DNA of 64,000 bases from Chlorophyllum brunneum (taxonomy: Eukaryota > Basidiomycota > Agaricomycetes > Agaricales > Agaricaceae), in assembly GCA_963576785.1 (NCBI GenBank), contig OY756146.1, forward strand, positions 496,001 through 560,000, read 5' to 3'. Positions 1-10,763 of the stretch are shown in pieces. How positions within the stretch are numbered: the stretch's first letter is position 1; each line of letters begins with the position of its first letter. The notes beneath the pieces were generated by a model, which was not told the DNA's origin, searched no databases, and was given only the letters and a program-made list of their open reading frames with translations. A program made the translations under genes and the position numbers.

Positions 1-3000
1 CATGTGACGATTCTAATCTGGGGCGACAAATGCCACACACCTTGCATCATCATGATTCTGTCGGATGGGCAACACTGATCTTCCGCGCCCAAAGGAATCT
101 TCTTGATGGAGGCGCTCGTATCTCAGTGTTGAGGAATGAACAAATAAGAATACCACCCACGGAGTTTCATTACACACGGTTTAAGAAAGGGGGCAGTCTG
201 TGGTGTTCTCACTGTACCTGTATTGAGGATGATGAACATATATGTAATAAATGTTCACCTACTGAAACTGGTGTAATCGACATTATGCACGACAAGCCAC
301 AATCAACGGGAGGAGCCGAACTGTGGGGGGTCACGGAGCGAAAGGTGGATTGCAGCGAAGGCTGTGATGCTGAGATGACCCATGGGGCCGTATACGGTGG
401 GAATATCTAACAGTCGGAAATGATGGTTCCAAAGACACTGTATGCGAACCGCAAACCATGTCTCATCTGAGGTGTGGATTAGAGTAACCCACACAGCTGT
501 CTGTTAAGACATTGGGCGGGCAATTGGTCCGGGCATGAGCTGAGTGCTGATGCATCAATGTCGAGACCTTGAGGAGGGTAAAACATTGTGAGGCTGATCG
601 GGAACAACTTTTCTGTTTCCCGTTTGTGGGAACAGGCTCTCCTGGGTGTCACATTTTATCAGAACATATGCGATGGCTGAGGAAGTGCCTTTCTCCACCC
701 AGCCCGTCATCCGATGAAACTGTGACATGCTGCAATTTATACGGGGTTTCCTGGAAAGCCAAGTGTCGAGCATGAGTGGCACGGCATCAACGGATGTAAC
801 AGGGGCTGTAGTTGCCAAGTTTGGAGCATTAAGCTCCAGGAATGTGTGTTGGAGTATGAGCAATACGCAGGGCCCAGAATGCGGGAAGGTAGTGACATCA
901 TCAACATTCTATGTACTTCATGGATAGGTGGTGTGGGACGCCACTGAGATGTCCAGGACACAAGCGATGACACATGGGCTGTTCATCAATATAGTTAAAT
1001 TGTATGGGTGAGTCTCACAGAAGACATCTAAAGCATATGACCCATACCCTTTTCAAGGACGCAAAAATTATCGTAGCAAAAGAACCTATCTGAAGATCTG
1101 TCCAGCGAGTGTTGGAGTTATTGACGTACCTGAAGATACGCACCAGAAAACGAGAATCAATCCAAGCATCCCTTCATGATTCTAACGCCGTCCAGGATGT
1201 GGACGAAGATGTCCCACAGCCACCTACCGAGATACAATAGCACTAGCGCCAGAGAGAGCCATTGATTCTCAGAACCCAGATACTCGGAAACTCTCTCAAG
1301 CCTGACCCGAGAAAGGTAAGCTGTTCTCTGGTGACTGTGGGTCGCCAACTGGAAGACATCCCTTTCATTCCATTACAGTGAAATCGTGAGTAGTGAGTGT
1401 CGTTCTCTGGGGAATTTTTCACCTCTTCCTCACGAGTACTCTTCGAAGACGAGAATTCTGCATTGGGGAGATGTGAATCAACCATTATAAGATTAAAATA
1501 CGTTGTAGTGCTGGTGCATGGATGTGGGGTTGACTTTCCTAGGGTATGGGTGTATAACCAGAGGCACTTATTTACCTAGCGGTTATGCCAACAAGTCAAT
1601 CCAGAAACACCTTGATAGGCACGGGCAGAAGATAAGCGCATAGTTAGATCGGATGCTCTAATCACCGGCCCCAGAGGGTCGTATGAGAACGATTCACCGC
1701 CCTGAATCATCCACCTTCCTTCTGTCAAGGACGCACGTAACGGATAAATCAAGTGATATTACAGACCTAAATATATGCAACGTAAACACGAGTCCCAGTA
1801 ACTCTGCGTACTATCAGACTGCACATCGTTCATGTGGAGATCCGCATCTGTAGTAAGCCCAGGCGAGTCGCCTTCAGCACCAAATATATCCGCTGTCGCG
1901 ATCTGCCGAGCGTGGGGAGGGAAAACCGGGCGGAGTACATGAAGCCTAGGACGTTTGCAAGTTCGTTACGGGGGCCGCGTTTTGATTCTTGGAGGCCCTG
2001 CTTGGACCGATAGAGTGAAAGCGGCACCATGAAACCGAGAGAAATTTATGAGAAGACAAAAGAGCCACTGCACAGACCAGGTGGGACGCACTAACAGAAG
2101 CAGCGTTATTTGCAACTTTAGTTTTCATCGTAATCTTCTCGAACGAGAAGTATGAGGGTGCGTATGGTGTGGTGTACTCCAGTCAAGGCTGGTTTAATCT
2201 GCTCTGAGTTCGACTTGTTACTTGCGTTCGTCCACTTGACATTGATGATGGAGGTTTCGTCAATACCACGGACAACAGACTTGGGATAGCAATCCTTGGC
2301 CTTTTGGATTTGGATTTGGGCTTGGGGAGAGATTGCTGCAGTCAAAGTTCGACGGGACCCTGGAAGAGAAGATCCGTTCGAATTGAGATTTGATGTGGTT
2401 GGAGGTTGTGAAGTGAAGGTCAGTCAAGATCAGCGCGTCGGACGCGTCTGGCGAGGTTTAGTCACGTGCCCTCGTAAGTTGAGATCTACAACACAAATAA
2501 TTCCTAACCCCTCTCGCTCTGGGTAATATCAGACGGTGCACATTGTTCGTGCGAGATCCGCGGTGTTCGGGCGAGTTGCCTTCAGCACCAGATACATTCA
2601 CTGTCATGGTCTGCCAAATGTAGGGAAGGAGCACCGCGAAGTCCAGGACGTTCGCAAGTTCGTTAGAGAGCCGTGTTTTGATTTTTGGAAGTCCTGCATG
2701 GACTGATGGAGTGGCAGCGATACTATGAGCCTGATATATATATATATAAATGATAAGACGAAACGACCACTGCACAAATAGGGATCAGATGTACCAATCA
2801 TAAAGTGGTGCTATTCGCACTTTGGCTTTACCACAATCCCCTTCAACGGGGGGTGTGGGGGTGCATATGGTGTACTCCAGCCGGGGCTGTTTTACCCGTG
2901 CTTGTGTTCGGCTTTTCTCTTCGTTCCTTGCGTTCAACTCCTTGACACTGTCTGCAGTGACAATGGGGATGTTATCCATAGCACGGATGATGGACTTGAC

Positions 3001-3768
3001 ATAGTGATCCTTGGCATTCTACTCAAGACATGGGAGTTCGAGCTTCTCGGGAAATTACCACACTGACAGATCAACCCCGGATATGTCTTTGTACCAGAAA
3101 TCCGCACTGTCTGCATAATAGATGGCCGGATCCCTGTTCCTTGGATCCTCGAAACCCTTACTAGATTCCTCCGGTCAAGTTTATTGAATTCGATGGAACC
3201 CCAGACTATATCATTAGATCAAGGTCTTCTCGGGTGTAGATTTAATGAGTTGCAAGAAGTTGCTCCCAAGATTCTAGTGAAAGTTTGCTCATGACAGACA
3301 TTTTAGTCACGTGCCATCGCGAGTACGTTCAGAATGTTCAAAGCATCAGCCTTTCAAGCTCAACATTGAAAATAACCAAATCCCACCATCTCTCAAGAGA
3401 TGCGATTCGTCGGCTGCTGTGGGAATACGAGACAAGTCCAAAGGGGTTGATGGAAATACCAAGAAGAAAGCCACATTCGTATTTTGCTATATGTATCTAT
3501 GAGTTGAAACATTTTTTCTACGGACTAAGATGAAAATATGATAGTATTGACAGTACTGATATTTGGAGGGGGCATCCGGCAGGTACGCACAGATATGTAA
3601 AGCCCAGCTATTCTAGAACCTTGAAGGAAAACAAACCAAGGTATATGACGTCCTAGATTGATATCCCTATGTAAGCTACATTCCAGTGTTTCGCTGTTAG
3701 AACCTTATACCATACACACCCCTCATATGTGGATGTAAGATCATGCCACTTGTTGACATATTCATTCT
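1..3768. other. Region without a recognisable gene
   Basis: Only short open frames on both strands, none with a recognisable domain or a coherent set of exons. The only clear structure is a direct duplication at 1813-2300 and 2527-3015 (separate entry). Base composition is close to that of the neighbouring genes, so this looks like old decayed coding sequence and not an AT-rich transposon island. I see no tRNA or rRNA here. Confidence 0.5.
1813..3015. repeat. Diverged tandem direct duplication, two units of about 0.49 kb
   Basis: Unit 1 (1813-2300) and unit 2 (2527-3015) align end to end: both start with a TATCAGAC-type motif, share GCCTTCAGCACCA, ACGTTCGCAAGTTCGTTA-like and GGTGTACTCCAG blocks, and end with GATCCTTGGC-type sequence. 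Unit 2 has gained a TA dinucleotide run near 2733. In both units the longer open frames are on the minus strand but are interrupted, so this is probably a duplicated, decayed piece of one gene. I do not recognise the protein. Confidence 0.7.
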
Positions 3769-4887
3769 TCAGACTTCGTGAAAAGAAATGGCAGCATCGG
3801 TGTTGGTCGCACTGGTGTTAAAAGAAAATAGTTTGAGGTTGCGGAAAACCCGACTAGCCATAGAAGCCATAAGTGGAGTTGTAGGGGCCACAACTATATT
3901 CTTGATTAGCGGGCGAATGGATGGAACCAACAGGATGGTCATTGCAAATATCAACACCCCAATGTTGATTCTATTCCGATATAAAAGTATTAGAAAGTCG
4001 CAAAGACCGAATTCAAATTATCGCTCACAGATAGTACTGTTGACCACTCTGCAAAATAGCTCGGGAGAGCCGTGGGAGAGCCTTTCCAGACACAAGGGTA
4101 TTCCAACTGAACCGTTCAGTACCTAGAGCATTTGTCGAGGCAATCTTATACGAAATCGCTAGGAAAATAGAAGTGTCAAGAACGATACCACTGGTGACAC
4201 CAAGAGCCATGAAGGGCCGGTCTTTTGGAAGCACATAATAGTGAGTTCCAGGTATGAAGCCTGGTATCACCCCCAGAGGTATGGCAAACTCAGACATCGT
4301 ACATGCGAACCAGAGCACAGAAAAAAACCACCGGACTCCTCGATTGTCAGCGTAAACGGCATGAAGTCTCCGCAGGAATAGGTATGATGAGCATCCAATT
4401 GATGGAACACAGAGTATTGCCGAAGTATAAATGGGGAAATTGGGGTCACTGACAGCGCGGGCTGGAAAATGGAAATCGGCCATTGAATTCTTGGAGAGTA
4501 GATGAAGATGCAGGACATACTAGTGCGAATGGCGGTGGCGAGGACAAAAGCAGCCGCAAGCAGCCTACGGCATGAGAGTCAGCTCATTGACAAGGGTCTG
4601 TCCGTTCGGATGATCCTACCTGGAAAGGAAAAAGCAAATAATAGTTGATCGAAAGCGGCTGCGTGACAGGATTTTAAGGTCATCTGGGATATAGGCTAAA
4701 ATATCCCATATTATCGCCTATATGCGCAGAGAGACTGTTCAATGTATGCTCATTATATGCATATCAGAAAATAGCTTACCCCCAATATGAGTAGTTCCAC
4801 ACATCGTTCGATCTCGAAATCTCTGGCATTCACGGGGTCCAGGTGATTGAGGTAAACGTCTGGGCTGGGAAGCTCTATTTCGCTCAT
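3769..4887 (-). CDS. Polytopic membrane protein, family copy A (intact)
   Basis: Predicted 294-residue integral membrane protein of unknown function, first of six family copies in this window. Five exons: 4780-4887, 4620-4717, 4521-4564, 4029-4461 and 3769-3970; all joins keep frame. It starts MSEIELPSPDVYLNHL, as in copies B and C. A conserved acidic/aromatic stretch follows (WDILAYIPDDL), then about seven hydrophobic segments, a conserved SSYLFLRRLHAVYADNR loop, a G-x-IPGTHYY motif, SGKALPRLSRA and a final helix before MASMASRVFRNLKLF. The layout resembles the large agaricomycete sets of seven-helix hypothetical proteins (for example those with a DUF6533-like N-terminus), but I cannot assign a family. 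Copy B lies about 2 kb upstream in the same orientation. No catalytic motif is visible. Confidence 0.8.
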
Positions 4888-5876
4888 GGAGGAGGATGTT
4901 CAACACAGGTCACTGGTCCGGGCATTATATGTGCGGAGCCATAGCCCAAGAATCAGAAAATGATGCACACGGCCATGTTTCAAACGCTACTATCACTTAC
5001 TGTATTTTTATACATCAACGCCGTAGCCATTGTGAACACATAACTAACCTGTTTGAGTATCGGCGCACGGTAGGGATCAGATAATCAGTAAGTTCTAGTC
5101 ACGAATTCGCCCAAAAAAAGGACAATCTAATCAATCTGATCCTTGATTCATGGATGATAGGGTAAACCTAGAGGAGACTTCATTGTTCAAAATATGATTG
5201 AAACTACTAACTTGGTTCACAGCCGTATCAGACGGTGCCCGTGATTAACCGTTAGCTGTTCTCCCATATCGTGATTTGGGTCCGGGAAACACCTGGCCTC
5301 ATAATATGAAGGGAGAGCAGCGGGTTGCTGCAGTCCATGGTGTTTTTGCTATCAATGCGAGTAGACAACGATGACCATATAGAGATACAACAAAATTTCT
5401 TTAAAGGGACGGTTGATTTAAATTTGCACTGCGGGAGGGTGCTGAAAGAAATGTGAGGCCTGATTTTGGTACGATCACATGGACGTCGTAGTGTATACCA
5501 ATTGGAAGTTGTTAGAGCTATTGCAGATGTTATAGGAACGGAAGAGAGAAAGTTGGTGTTGGACCGATGCCTTGGAGCCTCTTCGGCGGTACGCAACCGT
5601 CCTTGTGCGGAGACAAAAATCAATTAATCAACGATACATGTATGCGTATCATGGATCCTCTTCCGCAATTCACACACTTTGTAATAACACTCAAATGTGA
5701 TCTCACAAGTATTTCGCATGTTCACCTCGCAGAATCTCAAGTCTCAGGAGATTCTGACAGACTCTAACGAACCTCACCCCAGTAACGATTTCTTACGAGA
5801 AAGGTATTTATCATTGCCGGAGGGTATCTCTCAGATACAAGTGTAGGATTGTATTACTCGGCAAGGTTCAAATAAA
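4888..5876. other. Spacer between membrane-family copies A and B
   Basis: No gene recognised. The part next to 4888 holds the copy A leader (on the minus strand TTGAACATCCTCCTCC just before the ATG), which is conserved among the copies. The remaining short open frames, including one at 5252-5623 on the minus strand, show no domain. Confidence 0.5.
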
Positions 5877-6984
5877 TTAGGCAGCGTGAAAAGTAATAGT
5901 GGGATCGTTGTTTGAACTGGAGTCAGGGGAAAATAGTTTGAGATTTCGGAAAATTCGACTGGCCATAGAAGCCATGAGCGGAACTGTAGGTACCAACAAC
6001 GTGCTCTTAATCATTTGGTGGACGGAGGGAATAAGGAGGATAATTCCATCAAGTCCCATCATTCCGAGAGCAATTCTATTCCAAACATATAACTATTAGA
6101 AAAGCCCAAGAACCAAATCCGAATTGTCACTAACAGATAGTATTGTTGACCGCTCTGTAAAACAGCCCGAGAAAGGCGTGGAAGTGCCTTTCCAGACAGA
6201 AGGGTCCTCCAGTTAACTTTTTCGTTAGTCCGTGGGTACGTTGAGGCGATCTTATATGAGATCGCTAGAAAAGTCGAGGTGTCGAAAAGAATAGCACAGA
6301 CAGAACTGAGAGCGACTATGGGACGATTACCATCAATCACATAGTGAGTTCCGGGTATGAAGACTGAGAATGTCTCCAGTGGTATGGTGATGGCGGATAC
6401 CATACATGCAACCCAGAGTACGGAAAAACACCATCGGACCTTTCGGCTCTCAGTGTAAACCGCATGAACTCTCCGCAAGAATAGGTACGACGAGCATCCA
6501 ACCGACAGTACACAGAGCACTCCGAGAACATGATTGTGAACTTTTATGTCGTTGAGGGGTACGGCTAGAAGATGTAAATCATTCATCGGCATTCCTAGAA
6601 AACAACCGAAGATACAGAACATACTCATCTGAATGACAGTACCAAGAACATAGACAGCTGCAAGCAGCCTAGCCCGAGGGAGGCTCAGCTCCTTGAGGAA
6701 ACATCATGCGAATAATCTCACCTGGAGAGGAAGAAGCAGATAATGGTCGATCGAAAGCAGCTGCACGACAGGATTTGAAGGTCGATTGGGATATAAACCA
6801 GAATATCCCATATTGTCGCCTATACGCACAGAGATAGATTTAACATGCACTATACATGCATAAAGGGGAGAGCTACCCCTAAAACGACGATCATGACACA
6901 TTGACTGATCTCAAAGTCTCTACCGTCTGTAGGAGATAGATGATTGAGGTAGATGTCTGGGTTGGGGAGCTCTACTTGGCTCAT
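5877..6984 (-). CDS. Polytopic membrane protein, family copy B (intact)
   Basis: 292-residue paralogue of copy A with the same five-exon structure: 6877-6984, 6722-6819, 6625-6668, 6135-6564 and 5877-6075. Exons 1-3 have exactly the same lengths as in A (108, 98, 44 nt), and exons 4 and 5 differ by single codons. The N-terminus MSQVELPNPDIYLNHL, the SSYLFLRRVHAVY loop, SGKALPRLSRAVLQ and the C-terminal MASMASRIFRNLKLF are kept. The donor of the last intron is GTTAGT where other copies have GTGAGT. The DDL motif of exon 2 is changed to IDL, and RSRF to CSCF. No frameshift or stop, so it is probably functional. Function unknown. It sits head to tail with copy A, which suggests tandem duplication. 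Confidence 0.8.
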
Positions 6985-7969
6985 GGAGGTGGGTGTTCAA
7001 CGGAAATTTGTATACAGCGTGTGAGCTTGGTCTCAATATATGTATATGTGCGTAGTTATTGCCCACGACGGAAAGAGAAGAATCAAAAATGTCTCCAGGG
7101 CGGTGATGTGTAAAAATAGAATTAGGGATCACAATGAGTACAGATGCGTTGGGGCATGATGGGGCCCTAAGGAATGAGAAGATCAATAGGACCCAGACAG
7201 GAATCCACCCACCCAGAGACCCTGCACAACCATAGACCGTAATTTGAAGATAAGAATAACGTTTTGTGTTCGCAGTGGCTAGGGTGCTGTATAAAAATAA
7301 AATTGGGGCCCCAAGGATGATAGGATCAGTAGGCTCGAGACACGACCTCACGCAGAGGGGTGGTGGGTGGGGGTGGACGTAAAGAAATTCTCTTGGCCCC
7401 GTGGTCAATGTGAGATTGAATTAACGGATCAGGATGGTGAATTTGATGAAATTGAAAAGGGTTGAAATAACTGCATCGAACAGTATCTATGATATTGTGC
7501 TAGTCTTCCGTTTTCATCATGATCATACAGGTAGTGCTGACTTGTGCTATTTAATATCGTGTGCGGTACTCGAAGTGGATCGAAAAGGTCCTTTTTGGGA
7601 TGGCACTGGGATGCTGTAGGGTTTCGCGGATTTTACACAAGTACTGCAAGCCACTTCGGTCGACTCTACGTAGCTTAAGGTTGCGAGTGTGACTCTCGCA
7701 TTCCGAAAGAAAGTGACCGGTTATGGATCCATCTAGCCACACTCGCCAGAATATATTGTCGCATTTGAGGACCAGCTGTGAGATTGTCAGATATAGGTTT
7801 GTCTGTGATCCAAAATTGAAACTCCGACTGAGTATGCAGCAGAGCGTCAAAGCCAGCGACGGCCATCGACCGTCTGCAGTTCTTCTCATAATCTCCTGAC
7901 GCCGTCCTCTTTGCGGTCAGAATACTTTCTCAAATCACCGCCTAGCAATATTCTTTGAGCACAGGCAAG
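6985..7969. other. Intergenic region upstream of copy B and SmD1
   Basis: Contains the copy B leader (TTGAACACCCACCTCC before the ATG on the minus strand) and a TATA-like run near 7033-7046. A minus-strand open frame at 6920-7408 is proline-rich and hydrophobic but matches nothing I know. Its DNA contains two similar GGGGCCC...AAATAGAATT-type blocks (about 7121-7172 and 7287-7330). The SmD1 promoter must lie in the last few hundred bases. Confidence 0.45.
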
Positions 7970-8558
7970 ATGAAGTTGGTCAGGTGCGTATATCTTCACT
8001 CTTAGTCGCGCTTTTTGTCTGCAAAGGCAGAGCCAACTGGGCCGTCAAGAGGTTAGTTGGGTTCTTGTCGGGCGTTATTATCATCTGCACGGCTGGATTG
8101 GCGCACTTATCTCGATTATGACTGCCAGCAAAGAGATCTGACTCCTTATCCACCCTTTCAGGTTTTTGATGAAATTGAACAATGAGACGGTGACGATTGA
8201 ACTCAAGAATGGTTCCTTGGTCCACGGTACAATAGCAGGTACATATCTTTCCGTTTCTTTTAGTCCCTGCTGACTGGATCCTCCCTCAGGCGTTGATATG
8301 CAGATGAATACCCATCTCAAAACCGTAAAGATGACAACACGAAACCGCGATCCCCAGGCTCTCGACTCTTTATCCATCCGTGGAAATAACATCCGCTACT
8401 TTGTCCTCCCTGAGGCTTTACCTCTGGATACTCTACTCGTTGATGACGCGCCCAAGCCCAAAGGCCGTAAAAAGGAAGATACACGAGGACGCGGACGGGG
8501 CCGTGGAGTAGATCGTGGCCGTGGACGAGGCAGAGGACGTGGAAGGGGACGCAACTAG
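7970..8558 (+). CDS. SMD1: Small nuclear ribonucleoprotein Sm D1
   Basis: Core Sm-ring subunit of U1, U2, U4 and U5 spliceosomal snRNPs, in the nucleus after cytoplasmic assembly. Three exons, 7970-7983, 8162-8238 and 8290-8558, give 119 residues. The first exon encodes only MKLVR minus its last base, so the start is fixed by homology ([20 protein letters not shown] is the canonical SmD1 start). Sm1 motif about residues 14-40 ([16 protein letters not shown]), Sm2 around [13 protein letters not shown]. The C-terminus is a long arginine-glycine tail (repeated RGRG), the usual site of symmetric arginine dimethylation. Length and domain order are normal for the family. Intron 1 (7984-8161, 178 bp) is long for this window. 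Confidence 0.96.
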
Positions 8559-8933
8559 ACTGAGAGCTACGACATGCACGCCTCTCTTTCTCTGATTTCT
8601 TATGTGACTAGGCGCGTATCGCATGGTACAAAAAGTGTAACTCATCTTGTAACGTCTAATGTGCTCTACCAAATTGTCCGACTGGCACAGCTCTCCGCTG
8701 ATCTCTTCTTGTCCATAGTACGCCAATAACATTATCGTTCCATGTGATTCTACCATACCTCGGCGAGATCTAATCCCCGACCCAGCGGTTGTCCATGCAT
8801 CAATGTCGCTCGTCAACATGTCCCGAGAAAGCATGGCTGTTTTTATCCAGTCTCACGGTCGATGTTTGTCACGGAGCGTAAGTCTGATACTTATACCCCC
8901 TACACCCCAGCCCGATCCCGAGCATAAACGACC
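8559..8933. other. Intergenic region between SmD1 and the carotenoid oxygenase
   Basis: About 375 bp in tandem orientation; it must hold the SmD1 terminator and the oxygenase promoter. The 60 bp before 8934 are pyrimidine and C rich (CCCCCTACACCCCAGCCC). No further gene seen. Confidence 0.5.
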
Positions 8934-10763
8934 ATGTCCACACCCAAATCCTCTTGGGCGGCTCCTGGCTTCGAGAACGCCCAACCCCAACATGAACCAA
9001 TCCTCCTCCCTATCAAGGGCAAGATTCCTTCCTGGCTCTCCGGCTCACTCTATCGAACGGGTCCAGGCATATTCCATGTTCATCCATCCTCCTCATCCTC
9101 CTCCAACGATTCCAACTCCAAACCCAAATTCAGTGTTTCTCATTGGTTCGATGGTCTAGGCATGAACCATCACTTCAACATCACACCCCAAGGCGAAGTA
9201 TACTACTCCAATCGATCCTCCACTGACGGTCGTATCGCCCAAATCCAACAAACCGGTCGTACCCCCGGAAGCACCTTCGGCAAACAAGATCCGTGTGAGA
9301 ACTTGTTCAAAAAGTTCTTCACAGCCTTCGTTCCACATCACTCCAAACCCGGCGTTGAATCGTTCACCGGAAGACCAGACACAGAGAACATCAGTGTAAC
9401 TCTCACACCAAACCTACCTGGTCTTTCTTCACACAATAACACCAAATCATCTTCTACTACTGGACTTCGATATCTCGTAGCCAAAACCGATGCAAACAGT
9501 CTACAAATCCTCGATCCTGATACCCTCGAACCTCTCGAGTTAACTTCCTATGCACGTTTAGATCCTCGACTTGCTGGTCAACTCAGTGCTGCTCATTCCT
9601 GTAGAGATCCTTCTACAGGCGAATATTTCAACTATATCCAAAAATTTGGACAGGTTCCTTGTTATAAGGTGTTTAGAGTCACACCTAATGCGAAGCTAGG
9701 GGAGAGAGCTAAAGTGGATATTTTGGCTGAGATTATGGATGCTCCGATGGCGTATATACACTCTTTCGTGATTACGAAAAAGTATGTGGTTTTGTGTGTG
9801 TGGCAATCCGATTACGCCGAGTGAGTCTTCTTCTCGCTTTATGATACCATTCGGATCTGATTGTCGAATTATTCTTTACGTAGAAATGGTGCTGCGATTG
9901 CCAAGAACAAAGATATCTTGTCCTCCATTCAAGAATGGGATCCAAAGCGAGACACTTTGTTCTATGTCATTTCTCGAGAGTATGGTGGTGTAGTTGCAAA
10001 ATTCAAGGTATGATCGTGTCCCGTCTCCTTACATTTGTAGTTCGCCCTGTTGACTCCACCTCCTCAGACCCCTACATTCTTCGCCTTCCACGCCGTAAAC
10101 GCCTACGAATCTCCTTCCAAAACCGATCCATCCAAAGATACAATCACAATCGATCTCTCATGCTACCACACAAACAGCATCCTAAACCTCCTCTACCTCG
10201 ACCACATGCGTATCACCGATCCCACCGGTAAATCCATAGAAACCCCCAACGCACGTAGATATATCCTTTCCAACATCACCCCTCCCATATCTCTTACCGA
10301 CATTTCAAACAAACCCAATTCACTACCAATTAATGACGCCAAACTCGAATTCACACTCTCCAACATCGAACTCCCAACAATCCATCCCAATCTATATTCT
10401 TCTCCATACCGCTATGCCTACGGCACTCATCGAACCGAAACGCACGCTCCCGGAGTATTCACTGACAAAATTGTCAAACTAGACATGGAATCAAGAAATG
10501 TAAAGACATGGGGTGCGGAAGGTTATACAACTGGTGAACCTATCTTCATTCCTCGACCACCAAATGCAAACAAGATTGTAGCAGAAGATGATGGTGTAGT
10601 CGTGACTGTGGTGTTGGATGGGATGAAACAGAAGAGTATGCTCGTTGTGCTTGATGCGAAGAATTTGATGGAAATTGCTAGGGCTGAGATGGATCGATGT
10701 GTTCCACTTGGATTTCATGGACATTTTGCGGGTAGGATAGGTCCTGATCGAGCGAAGTTATAA
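8934..10763 (+). CDS. Carotenoid cleavage oxygenase (RPE65/CCD family)
   Basis: Non-heme iron(II) dioxygenase that cleaves a conjugated double bond of carotenoids, apocarotenoids or, in some fungal members, stilbenes. Exons 8934-9820, 9884-10007 and 10068-10763 give 568 residues, within the family range. All four iron-binding histidines expected of the seven-bladed propeller are visible: about H221 (AAHSCRD), H276 (YIHSF), H345 (FFAFHAVNAYE) and H554 (GFHGHF). The N-terminal signature PSWLSGSLYRTGPG and HWFDGLGM is also present. There is no signal peptide, so it is probably cytosolic or membrane-associated. Neighbours are SmD1 and, beyond a transposon-relic island, a lysozyme, so it is not in a carotenoid gene cluster. 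Substrate cannot be read from sequence; a retinal-forming or apocarotenoid enzyme is the simplest guess. Confidence 0.93.

Noticed and set aside
5078..5086. Single ATCAGATAA site (another, TTATCTGAT, near 24849)
   Set aside because: Isolated sites match chance expectation and are not upstream of a recognisable iron gene, unlike the triple cluster at 41850-41936.
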